DNA of 64,000 nt from Cheiracanthium punctorium (GCA_038373885.1 JAWZYV010002491.1:62001-126000), one strand, 5' to 3'. Positions 47,057 through 58,391 are shown, counted from the stretch's first letter. Notes: generated by a model from the sequence alone, not told the origin. Translations and numbers: made by a program.

Positions 47057-47805
47057 AAATAGTCCTTCCTATTTTCAACAAATTGTACCCCGAGTAGTTT
47101 CTTCGTTCTACCCAACTTCTTTAGATCTACTTTATCTTCTAAAAGTTTAATTACCTTCTCTATTTTTTCTTTGGTTTTAGATATAAACACCATGTCGTCA
47201 ACATACAGTAGTAAAACTAAACTATTTTCATAAATGTAGACACAATTAGCCCACTCTAGCTTATTAAAATTTAACTCACTTAGAATTCCGTGTATTTCAT
47301 TGAACCATTCACGTCCACTCTGCTTTAAGCCGTAAATAGCTCTGTTGAGCTTACAGACGTAGTTTTCTTTACCTTCCTCTTCGAATCCTTTGGGCTGCTT
47401 CATATAAATATCTTCTTTTACTGGGGCGTATAGGTATGCAGAATTTATGTCTACTTGCATATGAAACCAATGAAAATGTCCAACTAAGAAAGAGAAAAAT
47501 AATCGTATTACAGAGAAATTGACCACTGGACTAAAAACTTGGTCGTAGTTTTCACCTTTTCTTTGACCGAATCCTTGAGCGACCAGTCTAGCTTTGTATC
47601 GTACTATTTTACCATTTGAGTCGTGTTTTACTGTGAATACCCATCTATTGCCTATTACTTTTACATTTTGAGGTACGGGTACAAGTTTCCACACTTCTCT
47701 TTCGTACATAACATTCATTTCTGCAGTCATAGCTTTCTTCCACTCTTCTGAATCTTGAGAATCTATTGCTTGAAAATATGAGTTTGGAATTACTATATCC
47801 TCTAG
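47057..47805 (-). CDS. Copia reverse transcriptase domain
   Basis: In the same frame as the upstream gag-pol ORF but behind an in-frame TGA at 47806-47808. Motifs: EWKKAMTAEMNVMYEREVWK, RWVFTVKHDSNGKIVRYKAR, FHMQVDINSAYLYAPV (catalytic Asp94 counted from the Met at 47730), AIYGLKQSGREWF, and the active site YVDD at residues 166-169. Past about 47057 the frame becomes nonsense (LFTRKITSIKF) because of the frameshift, ending at 46993. Without the TGA and the shift the polyprotein would be continuous; as it stands RT cannot be made from this copy except by stop readthrough. Confidence 0.9.
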
Positions 47806-50307
47806 TCAGGAACTGGTTAAATTCGTTTCGTCTTTCACAATGCCGGTGTAGGTATCTTTACCTTTGAAACTAAATTTTTCTGGGTCATACTTAAGTCCAT
47901 GTTTCTTGCAATATGCCTCGACCTCTCTACAGGATCGTAATCTTATATTGCTTCCTGATATACCGTAGTATATATCATTTCTGGACCCGTCTGACCTAGG
48001 GACGGCTTTTCTCATCCAAACTACATCTTTAGGTGGTGCTACTCGGTCTTTAGACTTAGAAAAACGAATTGTTTCTTCTCCCTCCTCCTCATCGGATTCA
48101 CCGCTACTTATTTCAAATTTTTCTTCGGATGTGCTAGGTTTCTCGTAATCTTCTGTTTCTGGTTCCCTTTCCTCATCGGAACTTTCTTCCGCTGTAATGG
48201 GTTCCAGCACGACTCCGCTGCTCTCACGAGTGGGTAAATTTTCATCAAACGTTACGTTACTTGTTTCAACGACTTTTCTGTCACTCGGTAGCCATACTCT
48301 ATAGCCACGGGTAAACATTGCGTACCCAACTAGTATGCCTTGTTTTGCCCTCATTTCGAGCTTACTTCGTAATTGACGTGGTACACCTACGAACGCTTTT
48401 GATCCAAAAGTTCGTATATGCTTTACTGAAGGTTTGCGACCACAAAATAGCTCAAATGGTGTTTTAGATTGGTTTGCGTGGCATACCCTGTTCCAGGTGT
48501 ATGTGAAACATAACAATGCTTCCGACCAAAAACCATTTCCCAGTTTACTGGAGTGTAACATAGCTTTTACAGCGTCCAAGGCCGTGTAATTAAATCTCTC
48601 ACTTACACCGTTCTGTTCCGGCGTATAATCATTGGTTCTTTCAGCTTTAATGCCCTCCTCCTCCAAAAACTTCTTAAATTCATTATGGCAGAATTCCATG
48701 CCATTGTCAGTTCTGATATTGATAATTTTTCTGTTTAAAAACCGTTCTGCACGTTTTTGGTACCTCTTAAAATTTTCGAAGACTTCAGATTTCTGCTTCA
48801 TAGGATAAACAGTGACTTTTCTTGAGTAGTCATCTGTTATCGTTAAAAAGAATCTATGTCCCGATATGGATGGGTTAGGTAAAGGTCCACAAACATCCAT
48901 GTGCAAAAGTTGGAGGGGTTTGTTCGATCGAATCTTGGGAATACTTTTAAAGCTCTTTCTTCTAGTTTTTGCTATTTTACAAACATGACAGGGTTTATAC
49001 GGCTTAGATTTAAAAACGGGTAGGCCAAATACCTTTCCCTTACTAGTTTCAATTATAGCGTTACAATTAATATGACAAAAACGGCTATGCCAAAGTTCTA
49101 AGTTCTGATTGTCACCTTTTGAAGAAAAATTAGCTTCTGCTTTCTTTTTATTAGTTATTGTAGGGTAAACATGGTACAGACCACGTTTCTTGTGTGCTGT
49201 AAATAGTTTTTGTCGGTCACGTGAAAATACCTCTACTTTGTTATTTCCCCCTCTAAATGTAATGCCCTCAGTGTCCAATGCAGGACCTGACAGGAGATTT
49301 CTCCTTAATTTAGAGGAATAGAGGACGTTTTTTAATGTTTTTAAAACTTTACCACCTTGAAATTTTAACTCGACTGTTCCCCTTCCCTCTATGGAACAAT
49401 CAATGCCGTTTATGGCGACCGACATCGACCGGCCTTTAATTGGTTCAAAGTTTTTAAAAAGTCTTTTATCCCGACAAAAATGAGCACTAGCCCCTGTATC
49501 AAAAATCCATGAAGAATCATTTAAATCCTCACTTGTGTGGGCTTCTATCATATGATTCTTGGGTTGTCGTTTGTTACTTTTACGATTACTGGGGGGAGGG
49601 ATTCTACAGCTAGCAATTAAATGTCCGATTCTACCACACCTATAGCACTTTCTAGTGTCTTTCTTTACAGTATTCTTAGGTGGGACACGCTTCACTTGAC
49701 TAGACATTGCGACGGTAGCTTGATCCCCTACACTTTGCTTTAGTCTGGCCTCTTCAGCCAAAAGTTCGGCTAAAACTAAATCGAACTTAAATGTTTCGTC
49801 AGGCCAGCGGTAAATCGTTTGAACAATTCCCTGATACTCCGAGGGTAAGTACCTTAGCAATTGAAATGACTGATACCAGTCAGCTGGGGGAGCGTTAGCG
49901 TCTTTTAATTGCTTAACTATCATCCTCAACCTGGCTGCAAATAAGCCTATTTCCTCCCCTTCGTTCAATCTACATGAAAAAAAGTCATCTGTGAGTCTCA
50001 TAGCACGAGCTCTAGATTCAGGTTTAAAGTGTTTATTTAATTTTTCCCAAACTTCTTTGGGGTCATAAGTGCCAGAAATAAGAGGCTTATATTCATTTGA
50101 AATGTTCAAAAATATCGTGCTATAAGCACGCCCGTATCTAATCTTGTAATCCCTTAATTCCTTAGCGTCAGTTTCAGGGGGTCTTTTTTCTACACCACTG
50201 ACTATTTCCCAACAATTCCTATCCATCAACAATACCCTTACGTCTTCCTGCCAAGACTCATAATTGTCGGCAGACAATTTTTCTATTTGGGTAATTGAAG
50301 CTTCCAT
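47806..50307 (-). CDS. Copia gag-protease-integrase polyprotein
   Basis: 833 codons from ATG at 50307. Gag capsid region about 1-200 (MEASITQIEKLSADNYESWQ opening, UBN2-like); zinc knuckle CX2CX4HX4C at Cys221, Cys224, His229 and Cys234; protease DTGA with Asp270; integrase zinc finger His407, His412, Cys440 and Cys443; integrase core Asp471, Asp534 and Glu570 with 35 residues between the last two; then GYAMFTRGYRVW (the usual post-core region) and an acidic linker (about 705-760). It ends at a TGA inside what should be the linker to RT, in the same frame as RT. Every catalytic residue checked is present. Confidence 0.93.
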   Translation of the reverse strand: MEASITQIEKLSADNYESWQEDVRVLLMDRNCWEIVSGVEKRPPETDAKELRDYKIRYGRAYSTIFLNISNEYKPLISGTYDPKEVWEKLNKHFKPESRARAMRLTDDFFSCRLNEGEEIGLFAARLRMIVKQLKDANAPPADWYQSFQLLRYLPSEYQGIVQTIYRWPDETFKFDLVLAELLAEEARLKQSVGDQATVAMSSQVKRVPPKNTVKKDTRKCYRCGRIGHLIASCRIPPPSNRKSNKRQPKNHMIEAHTSEDLNDSSWIFDTGASAHFCRDKRLFKNFEPIKGRSMSVAINGIDCSIEGRGTVELKFQGGKVLKTLKNVLYSSKLRRNLLSGPALDTEGITFRGGNNKVEVFSRDRQKLFTAHKKRGLYHVYPTITNKKKAEANFSSKGDNQNLELWHSRFCHINCNAIIETSKGKVFGLPVFKSKPYKPCHVCKIAKTRRKSFKSIPKIRSNKPLQLLHMDVCGPLPNPSISGHRFFLTITDDYSRKVTVYPMKQKSEVFENFKRYQKRAERFLNRKIINIRTDNGMEFCHNEFKKFLEEEGIKAERTNDYTPEQNGVSERFNYTALDAVKAMLHSSKLGNGFWSEALLCFTYTWNRVCHANQSKTPFELFCGRKPSVKHIRTFGSKAFVGVPRQLRSKLEMRAKQGILVGYAMFTRGYRVWLPSDRKVVETSNVTFDENLPTRESSGVVLEPITAEESSDEEREPETEDYEKPSTSEEKFEISSGESDEEEGEETIRFSKSKDRVAPPKDVVWMRKAVPRSDGSRNDIYYGISGSNIRLRSCREVEAYCKKHGLKYDPEKFSFKGKDTYTGIVKDETNLTSS

Positions 50308-50484
50308 TTTGGAAAGTTAGGACACAACACAATTTACAAGAAAAGATTAAAAACACTACAGGCCCGCCCTCTTATAATTTTAAGGCACTTAAAATCTGTT
50401 TGTATACGTTAAAAACACTTTAAAAACAAAACACATTATAAATACACTCGACATATTCAAAACACATTTAAACTTGGGCTTGAA

Positions 50485-50495
50485 GGCCCATAACC
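50485..50495 (-). promoter_or_regulatory. Copia primer-binding site for a half initiator-tRNA
   Basis: On the minus strand GGTTATGGGCC starts one base after the 5' LTR. It is complementary to the anticodon stem-loop of initiator tRNA-Met (GGCCCATAACC), not to a tRNA 3' end. Drosophila copia is known to prime from a 5' half-tRNA in the same way. Confidence 0.85.
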
Positions 50496-50496
50496 G

Positions 50497-51326
50497 TGAA
50501 AAGGATTACTAACTTAACTGATTATATTGTATTATAAATTAAGCTATTCAACAAACAAATTAAAAGTCTTTGGCTGAAATTGAATAGTCACTGGATTTTA
50601 TCTGTAAAATAAGTTTTTGTAGATTCTAGGCAGAGTTGAAACTCATTTAAGTTGAGTTGCACAGTAGAAATCTTTGGTTTTGAATATGCGTTTAAATAAG
50701 AAAGACAAATTAGGTACCTTTTTTCTGTAGTTTATTGAAACAAGATGATTATGGTAGGTTTACACAGTGCACATGGTGAAGACACAATACTTAAGCAACA
50801 TCCGATTAGTGGCACAAATAAAAATAAGCTTTCTCGAAGATAAGTCGCCAGCGGCGATCTTATTCTGATTCACAAAACACATCACATCATATTGAACCAT
50901 CTGGGTACCGCAGCACGGATCCCTGATCCGGCTCTACTTGAATCACGTCGGTTGATTACACACACAACATAGCAGATCGAGAACACTCTCTGACTGACCG
51001 AAAGGTTAACTTGTGATGCCCTTTTTATACCTGCCAGTTAGTGCGGGACTACGATGGATATTTGCATAGGGGAAAAAAAGAGTTCTTATTTTATGCAAAT
51101 TAGGAACAGCGCCATCTATCGGCGAGAAATGTAAACTTTTTATTACGGCGTTAAAGACATGACGATGTTTACACCGCCATTTTCAAATGCTAACGAACTT
51201 ACGTTTTCACTTAGAAAACTTTTAAAGGAGCTTACAAAAGTTTCGTTTTTTCACTTTAGCAAATTTAGAGATAAAATGTCATGGAAATAAAAGGTAAGTA
51301 AAGAAATAGCGTTTTTTTTTCTAACA
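50497..51326 (-). repeat. Copia 5' LTR (right copy)
   Basis: 830 bp, partner of 44391-45222. The leader between LTR and gag ATG is 50308-50496. Confidence 0.93.
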
Positions 51327-51331
51327 ATTAA

Positions 51332-52220
51332 AATATGAGCCAGTGGAGGATTCGGGTAGGGGGCTTATTCATCAACCCCCACCCCCACCCCGCAGAAAAA
51401 AAACATTCCTTAAGGGTAACGTTTTGAAAGATAAAAACAACATAAATGATACATAAAAAAACAGCAAAATTCCTTGCAAATTATGTTCGCCTATAATTAG
51501 TGAATTGTGTGAAGTTTTCATAAACTGCAATTTTCTTACAAATTTGCAGTCGCAAAAGATTTTTTTATGAGAGAGGCGGTAACACATTTCAGAACCAACA
51601 TAAAATCGTTTATAAACAGTTTAAATTCAATATTTCAGAGTTAGAGATTTTATAAATGAGTTATAATACTTTATTGTTAATATATATATTTGTGTGTATG
51701 TACTAATCAAAATCTTACAGGAAGTAATAATAAATAAAATTGTACTATGGTTACACACATAACTTTAGAGTAACAATACTTTTTGCTTTATTGTACATTT
51801 TGTTTAGATCAAATTATATTTTAAATGTTAGCTATTCTGAAAAGAAATTTTCTGTATCTATACCTGTTGTATACTACATGATTCAAATTTGATGGAGGAA
51901 AGTACTTTTATACAATAAAATAAGTATCATTAGTAACATCGCCAACTTAAAAAAAGTCACTAGTTTAGTAGCCATTTTCTCAATTTTAGTTCCCAAAATA
52001 GTAAAATTTTTGAATGATTTTGTAGTTAAGAAATAAACATGCTTAATTTAGCTTCATTTAAGAAGGATTGAATAAAATGATAAATTTAAGAACTTCATAC
52101 ATTATGTATAACAGAACATATAATACATTTATTTTTATAGCACTATTAAAAAAACAGATTACAATGTTTGCTGAAAGCCCAATAGCAACTTAAAAAAAAA
52201 GTGAGTTGACAAAAACCAAC
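51332..52220. other. AT-rich sequence, no gene recognised
   Basis: C-rich simple sequence at 51376-51392; otherwise unremarkable. Confidence 0.45.
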
Positions 52221-52275
52221 GCCAGGGGCCCTAGCACGATCTTTTCGGAAACCTTTCCAAAGCTGGAGCCCTAGC

Positions 52276-52703
52276 CACCACCTCCTAGATATAGAAGGCC
52301 TGAGAACAGAAGCTTTTACGTCATCATTAGGTCTTCTAAGATGACGTCATCACAGGTTCTCGTTCACAAATTAAAACTATTTAGAATTTCTGGTGGTTGA
52401 TACAAATTTTAGAAAATATTTTACGTTGAAGATAAAAATTAAAATACCTTTCTGATAAAAAATTATTTATTATTATCTATTTCTATATCATATTATATAA
52501 TTAGCGATGGTTAAAATTTCCTGTTTGTCGTAAAATTAAATTTTCTATTTTAAAACATTAAAAAGCTTTATGCGGTAGTAAATTCACCATAAACTTTGAA
52601 TAGTTTTACTTTGTGAAAATAAATGTGTGATGACGTCATTTTAGTGGACCTACTGATGACGCAAGAGTTGCTGTTCTCAGGCCTTCTATATCTAGGAGGT
52701 GGT
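52276..52703. mobile_element. MITE family A, copy 5
   Basis: Inverted ends ACCACCTCCTAGATATAG and CTATATCTAGGAGGTGGT. The flank GCCCTAGC is duplicated exactly (52268-52275 and 52704-52711), with a ninth base differing (C or A). Best-preserved copy. CRE octamers at 52342-52349 and 52631-52638. Confidence 0.9.
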
Positions 52704-52959
52704 GCCCTAGCACGATTTTTCGGAAACCTTTCCGAATCTGAAAAATAAACCTTTTCTCACTCATGACGTCACATTCCGAAAGGGCGTCAATTTGGTCTAC
52801 CACGATGCTCTCGGGAACGTTCCGATATCGGAAACACTGTCGGAAATTCCACTTTTTTTTCCCTGCACGGTAAACGCGAGTGAGAAGCTCTTTCCGTTTC
52901 GGATAAAAGGCAACGTTCGTGGTTATTTTTGCTCTTTTTACTTCAAAATCTTGAAAACA

Positions 52960-53240
52960 ATGGCACGATTGCTAATTTTAGCAGCTCTTGCACAGCAAGA
53001 AGATGCAAAAAGGGTACCTAGGAATGGAATTTCGATTCCTAGGTGTGAAGCGTTTGATTTAACAGACGATGAATTTATAAAATATTTCAGTTTGTCAGAA
53101 GTCATGGGCGTTCCAACTATTGGTGAATGGCGTTCCAACTATTGGTAGAATTGAAACAATATTTAGAGCCTGAAACAATATTTAGAGCCTAAAACAACTC
53201 GAAAGACTGTCCTCAACACTGAAATCAAAGTAAGTTTTTT
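52960..53240 (+). pseudogene. PIF/Harbinger-like transposase, N-terminal exon with microduplications
   Basis: From ATG at 52960: MARLLILAALAQQEDAKRVP, then IPRCEAFDLTDDEFIKYFSL and SEVMGVPTIGE. The FDLTDDEFIKYFSLS block matches the N-terminal helical region typical of PIF/Harbinger transposases. The frame then runs into two short tandem duplications: GGCGTTCCAACTATTGGT twice (about 53105-53145) and AACAATATTTAGAGCCT twice (53155-53191), which introduce stops. With those discounted, the family-like text resumes up to a consensus donor GTAAGT at about 53229. No second exon with catalytic residues was found in the element. Confidence 0.55.
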
Positions 53241-53806
53241 TTTTCATTTTTATTAAAATATAAATATAATTATGCACTTTTATGTCATTTATTAAACATG
53301 CATGAGGAAAATGAATTTGTTACAAATTACAAATCAAAAGTTACTGTACCAGATGAACTTAACTACTGTACCAAATGAAAGAAAATGTACTTTGTAATGT
53401 AAAGAAAATGTAGCAACTTGAAAATTTATTTTCGTTTAAATATGGATTATCTTCCATAGCTTGTACAATCATTTCAATTTGGTTACTTTTTACGCGTATG
53501 TTACCATTTTTTTTATTTATTTCGGACATTATGAATAGATAGGCGATAAAACGAGGTATTAGCAAAGCACGAGAATTGTCAAACACACAACTTAACCCAC
53601 GTGGCCTACACGAATGTGGCAAAGAGTGCCTTCTTTTGATTGGTTGATAACGTCTACTTCCGATACTCTCGGAAAAGGCATAAAATTCTCACTTCCATTA
53701 GTCGAAACCATGGTGGTAGAGTCAAAATGAGGGTATCGGCTATTTATCCGAAGATTTTCAGTATCCGTGACGGATGCTTTCCTATAAGATCGTGCTAGAG
53801 CTCCAG

Positions 53807-54402
53807 ATTTACAAATTAGTCACCTGGAGTAAGGTACAAGTAGCCAAAACTTGAAAATAGTATGAAATTGACGTTTTTTTGGTTCAAAAAGTCGCCTAAA
53901 CTTTAAATTAGTTGCAAAAGTCACTGGTGGACACGGTGTGTGCATTAAAAACTGTAAAAGTAAAAATTTACTTGTAATATTTTCCCGACTGTCTAAAAAC
54001 CGTAAAATCCAATTTTAAAATCCACTTTCTGTATCCATAACCAGCAAGATACCACTGCAGAAGCATATGCTATTATAATTATTATTGCTCCTTACAGAGA
54101 TATGTCACTAGTCTATAGCAATAACCTTCTCGAAAGTCTACAACAACGACCGGAAAAACTTTGTATCTTAAAAAGCGTATTTCACCCGTATTTCATCAGA
54201 TCTCCCGCTCAACATTTCAAGATTTGCGAAACAAAATGAAACATCAAAATGGGTTACTATACTTAATGGACACGAAAACTCGCCACTTCCGTTTTAATAA
54301 AACTCCACACCAATTTTCAAAACAGCAGACTAGAGACACTCCCCCCACCCTACACACACACTAATATTAACTTCGCGTTTTAAAAATATTCTATGTGCAT
54401 TA

Positions 54403-54434
<32 letters not shown>

Positions 54435-54790
54435 CTTGCACATCTCAGATTAAAATAACAAGAAAGTTTTTATTTTCTTTCTTCAAATGCATAAAAAATT
54501 CATTTGTACTTCGTATAAATAATCTGAATTAATATAGCCAAATCCGCGATAACAGTTCGATTCTTGCTTATCTCGCAACCGTGAGAAGTAAGTTGACCCT
54601 CGGTAGATATATTGACCTCTTGCTTCTATAGTATCGTATTTGAGGCCCGTAAAAGGGTGCGGTTCATTGCTGAATTTCTAACAAAATAACTGCAGGAGTT
54701 CTAATACGTTTTATTGTAAATTTGAGCATTAATTACTTAATTTATATTTAAAAATTAAGCAATCTTTTGTTTTACCACTGCTATATTTAA
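53807..54790. other. AT-rich sequence with (AT)n
   Basis: An (AT)n microsatellite at about 54401-54434. No gene supported. Confidence 0.5.
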
Positions 54791-57020
54791 TACTAGCTGC
54801 GTGCCCGTTCTTCGCACGGTAGGAAACGAAAATTTTCCTTACATGTGTAATTCCACTTAATTCCAGGGATGTGAAATCTAAAATAAAAGCAAAATTATTT
54901 GACTTATAATGTAAAGTTTGCGTCATGAGTACTAACTTGGCATGGCATCATTGCAATATAATGACTCAAAAAACTACGTCGGTGTCATTCGCGATCAGAA
55001 AAGTGAAAAGCTTAGCGGTTTGCAGAGAACTCCTGACTTTCAAAATGTGTTATTTCTATATCATGCTGTTTTTAGGTTCACGTTGTAGCATTAAATACCT
55101 CAGGCACTACATGAAATGGACAACCGTTTATTTTAAAATAGCTGCGCACCCGCTCTTCATATATCTGCATGTGACAAAACAGAATTTCATTTTTTAAAAA
55201 TTCAAGTAATCTCCTCTGTTGAAATTACTGCGGGATATATCAACACAAATTGGAATTACTTATCGTTCAGTTGGTTGTAAAACAACCCCTGAAAAGGGAT
55301 AAACAGAACACTTTTAATTTCATGAAATATTTATTAACGTTGTATATTGGGATTTATTCATATCATCCTTACAAATTTACTAATACTACCTATTACGTAT
55401 ATTAATACTATCTATCTTCGCTTCTCCCTCTTAATGCTCAATTTAACGAAACAGCTTACATTATTTGGCACAAATGGGACCTTTTTATTCTATGGCGATT
55501 CTTTAGAAATTTACGCAATACCATAAACATTATTGATTTCACATAATAGTTGCTATTAAGGAAGCTCTCCATACAAATTTAATTTATGCATAGTTTTGTA
55601 AGATTGGCGTATTTAGCACCGCAAAACATTTAATCTCACCGTGGTGAAAAATATTCAAGCGGTGCCAACTTAATTATCCATGTATCCAATATAACGATAT
55701 CTTATAAATACTCCATAGCTCTGTCTACTGAAAACATCAAACTTTGTCATCTCGAGGAGCTATTTAGAATCGCTATAACTGTGACAGGACGTTAGAGTTG
55801 CAGAGTTTACAAATTTCACGCATTTTTTAAAATTTATGACGTCACTGTTTAACTACCGTAAAAGATACCCCGGTTGGTTGAGGGAGTTAATTTGGATATT
55901 TTACTCAATAGCTTTCAAACGGTATCATATTAAAATTTACAACGACGTTGAAAATTAGAATAGGACACTATGGAGGAACGTAATCCAACGTTAAAATAAA
56001 ACTATACTCGCAACATGCATATGTTAGGAAACATATATGCCTCCGACATAATTAAATGCGAAAAATAAAAAAGTAAATAGAAAATTTTTAATATATCCCG
56101 CTTTAAAATGAATTTTGTAGCTTTTAAAATGAAGAACATTTTCATCCGCGTTAAAATATTTCAATTTTTAAATAAGCAACGGATTAGAATACCACTTATA
56201 ATAATAATAATCATGAATTTCTCAGTTTATTTCTAAAGTAAGTTTCAATCAAAATATCGCCTCCTTGTGTTAAAAAAAGGGCAGGGATAAATGAGTTAAA
56301 TTTGTGGCGTAATTTTTACGTATTTTAAAGCATTTGACGTCATAGATCCTCACTTGCGCATTGAAATTCCGATATCCCATTTAAAAACTCGATTGGTTGA
56401 AAAAAAAAACCTTTTTTCTAATCTTTTTTGTGGCAACGTAATTAAATTATCACGTGCCATGATCAATTAATGTAATCCCGTAAGCTCTCCGCGTTGATGC
56501 TATTCAATTCTAAACATTAGGTTACATTAAAATTCGTAAAAAATCACCTAATTTATATAATGTTTTCGTTTTTATAAAAGAGGGAGAAAGGAATATTCCA
56601 CGATCTGTCAAAATATCAAAAAGTTATGACGGATAGAATTCAAGATGCGACAGTTTTAAAATTATTAACGAAAAAATTTGCCGAAACAGATGCTTAGTAA
56701 AAAAATTCCTAAAAATCGGTAAATCATGTTACGTATTCAGAACAAACTGTTTTTAAAAGAAAAATTTCTCCTCTATCCGATGATACAAATGCCGTTTTGC
56801 TGCGAGCGTAATTTCCGCCGTTATTACGAATTAGGTGAGAAAAAATGCCAAAAATCGCATAAAACATAAAATAAAAAAATTTCTAAGTCGAATTTTGAAA
56901 AAATCGCTTCGAGGTGCACAATTTCATGTTTAGATCTTCCCGAGTACCAAATTTGGTATTTCTAGGTGTAGCCGCCGACACACAGACCAACAGACATATT
57001 CTTTTATAATAAGTAGAGAT
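54791..57020 (+). repeat. Unclassified interspersed repeat, about 2.2 kb
   Basis: Begins TACTAGCTGCGTGCCCGTTC and ends in CACAGACCAACAGACATATT plus TTATAATAAGTAGAGAT, start and end signatures I associate with a widespread non-coding invertebrate repeat family. A second partial start (ATAGCTGCGCACCCGCTCTT) lies at 55139. No long frame. Confidence 0.4.
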
Positions 57021-57600
57021 AATAAAAAAATATCAATAGAAGCAATTATGTAGGCTGTTAATAATTTTAATCCAATCTATAATTCTCTGAAAGAAAAAAA
57101 AAAAAAGACTACACGACTTGAGCTCTCATGCAAATTAAACCCTGACTGGTCTTCGTGTAATACTCTCTAACATATTTCTGCACCCTAATTCGGTAGATTT
57201 TAAAAGGGTCTTAACGTAGAAAAAAGTCTCCAAATATGTTTTTCAGGAAAAGTTTAGCAAAATTGTAAAAAATTAATATAAATTATAAAAAATTTAAGAT
57301 TAAAATTCATAATTCTGTACATAGTGGGGGTTATATACTGTCATATACAGAGTGGAGGTTCCACTGTCGACGTAGTAAACATTTTTATAACATACTGAAC
57401 TGGTTTGTATTATTTTAGTTTTTAGTACTAAAATATTTGAAGGCGCAATATGAACTTCTCCCCTTACACCCCCCCCCCCCGCCTCAAAAAAAAGTGACCC
57501 TGCCTTTGGGTGCCAGGAACTTATATCCCCTAACACTTCTACACCGTATGAATGTGAAACAATATTATTTAATTAAAATAACGAAATTTTATGCCAACAC
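57021..57600. other. Intergenic sequence with poly(A) and C-run
   Basis: A-run near 57092-57105 and a C-run at 57469-57480. No gene. Confidence 0.45.
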
Positions 57601-57602
57601 TA

Positions 57603-57872
57603 CGAAATATACACAGGCCCATTACTGCCAAATAGTGCTGGCCCGGTACATTTTAAGCAGTACCACGATGTCAACTTTTCTGCGCATGTCTTAGACCCAT
57701 GGCAGTTCGCCGTTACTAGTTATGTACTGGCGCATATGCACTTTTCAGACACTGGTACTCCAGTGACTTCCAGACGATGGTAATCTACCTTGCTCCCGGT
57801 ATACGGCACTTTGCCACCACGACGTGCACCCGGCCGCCATTTTGCGGGCAGTAGTGTGTTTGCTGGGAAGGG
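57603..57872. mobile_element. CCCAGCAAACACAC element, partial, inverted
   Basis: Ends GTGTGTTTGCTGGG, the inverse of the end at 44039, and is GC-richer than its surroundings. Its other end was not found. Confidence 0.4.
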
Positions 57873-58254
57873 TCATTTTGATACACCAATCCCACTAACG
57901 ACGTTTAACTTTCTACCGGTACATGTTCTTACTCATTCGGATATTAATGAAATATTCTGGAGCTGAAAGTATAAAAAACCTCTAATAATAGGGGAACGGT
58001 GGATTTTCCTATTTTGAATGTTATTTAGCACGCTTTTTTAATATGTTTTTCTGCGTGTCCGTACAAAATTTCATACTGAGGAGTGTAGGCGTTTAAAAGT
58101 AAATTTTGAATATTACACCCATACGTTCAACTTTTTAAGTTAGATTTCGAAAGTTATGATAAAAAGTGTAGTTTTTTTTCAGTTGTTAAATGTTAAGTAA
58201 ATAGGTGATAAAATATGTAAAACAGAACTTTCCAGTTATAGATATAGCATATAC

Positions 58255-58260
58255 TTTATT
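58255..58260 (-). promoter_or_regulatory. Candidate polyadenylation signal of the cyclase gene
   Basis: AATAAA on the minus strand, 131 bases after the cyclase stop codon, near a T-run (minus strand 58287-58266). Confidence 0.5.
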
Positions 58261-58391
58261 TTGAGCAAAAAAAAAAAAAAAAAAAAACGACAAATGACAG
58301 CATTCGATGAAAATATTTTCTTTTTTATGAGAAATATATATTCATATACATATATAGGAAACTTTTAAGCATAAAGATTCTTCAACAAACA

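Larger units (their letters stand above)
44391..51326 (-). mobile_element. Complete Ty1/copia LTR retrotransposon
   Basis: A 6936-bp element on the minus strand, flanked by the perfect 5-bp duplication ATTAA (44386-44390 and 51327-51331). The LTRs (832 and 830 bp) start TG and end CA and differ by four substitutions and three small indels. Order in element sense: 5' LTR, half-tRNA-type primer site, one long gag-PR-INT frame, RT, RNase H, a noncoding stretch of about 1 kb (45223-46237) with T-rich simple sequence, 3' LTR. The PR-INT-RT order is diagnostic for Ty1/copia. Only two lesions were noticed: an in-frame TGA (47806-47808) and a one-base frameshift near 47057. Confidence 0.95.
52230..53806 (+). 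mobile_element. PIF/Harbinger-like element, non-autonomous
   Basis: The end word GAGCCCTAGCACGAT (from about 52265, split by MITE A copy 5) is matched by the inverted ATCGTGCTAGAGCTCC ending near 53805. A further copy of the same end lies just outside at 52231-52258 (GCCCTAGCACGATCTTTTCG), so two ends are stacked here. The interior holds one transposase-like exon with a splice donor but no DDE exon. No clean 3-bp target duplication was found. Confidence 0.55.

Noticed and set aside
57437..57694. Plus-strand 85-codon frame
   Set aside because: It runs through a C-run and part of a GC-rich mobile element; no conserved motif.
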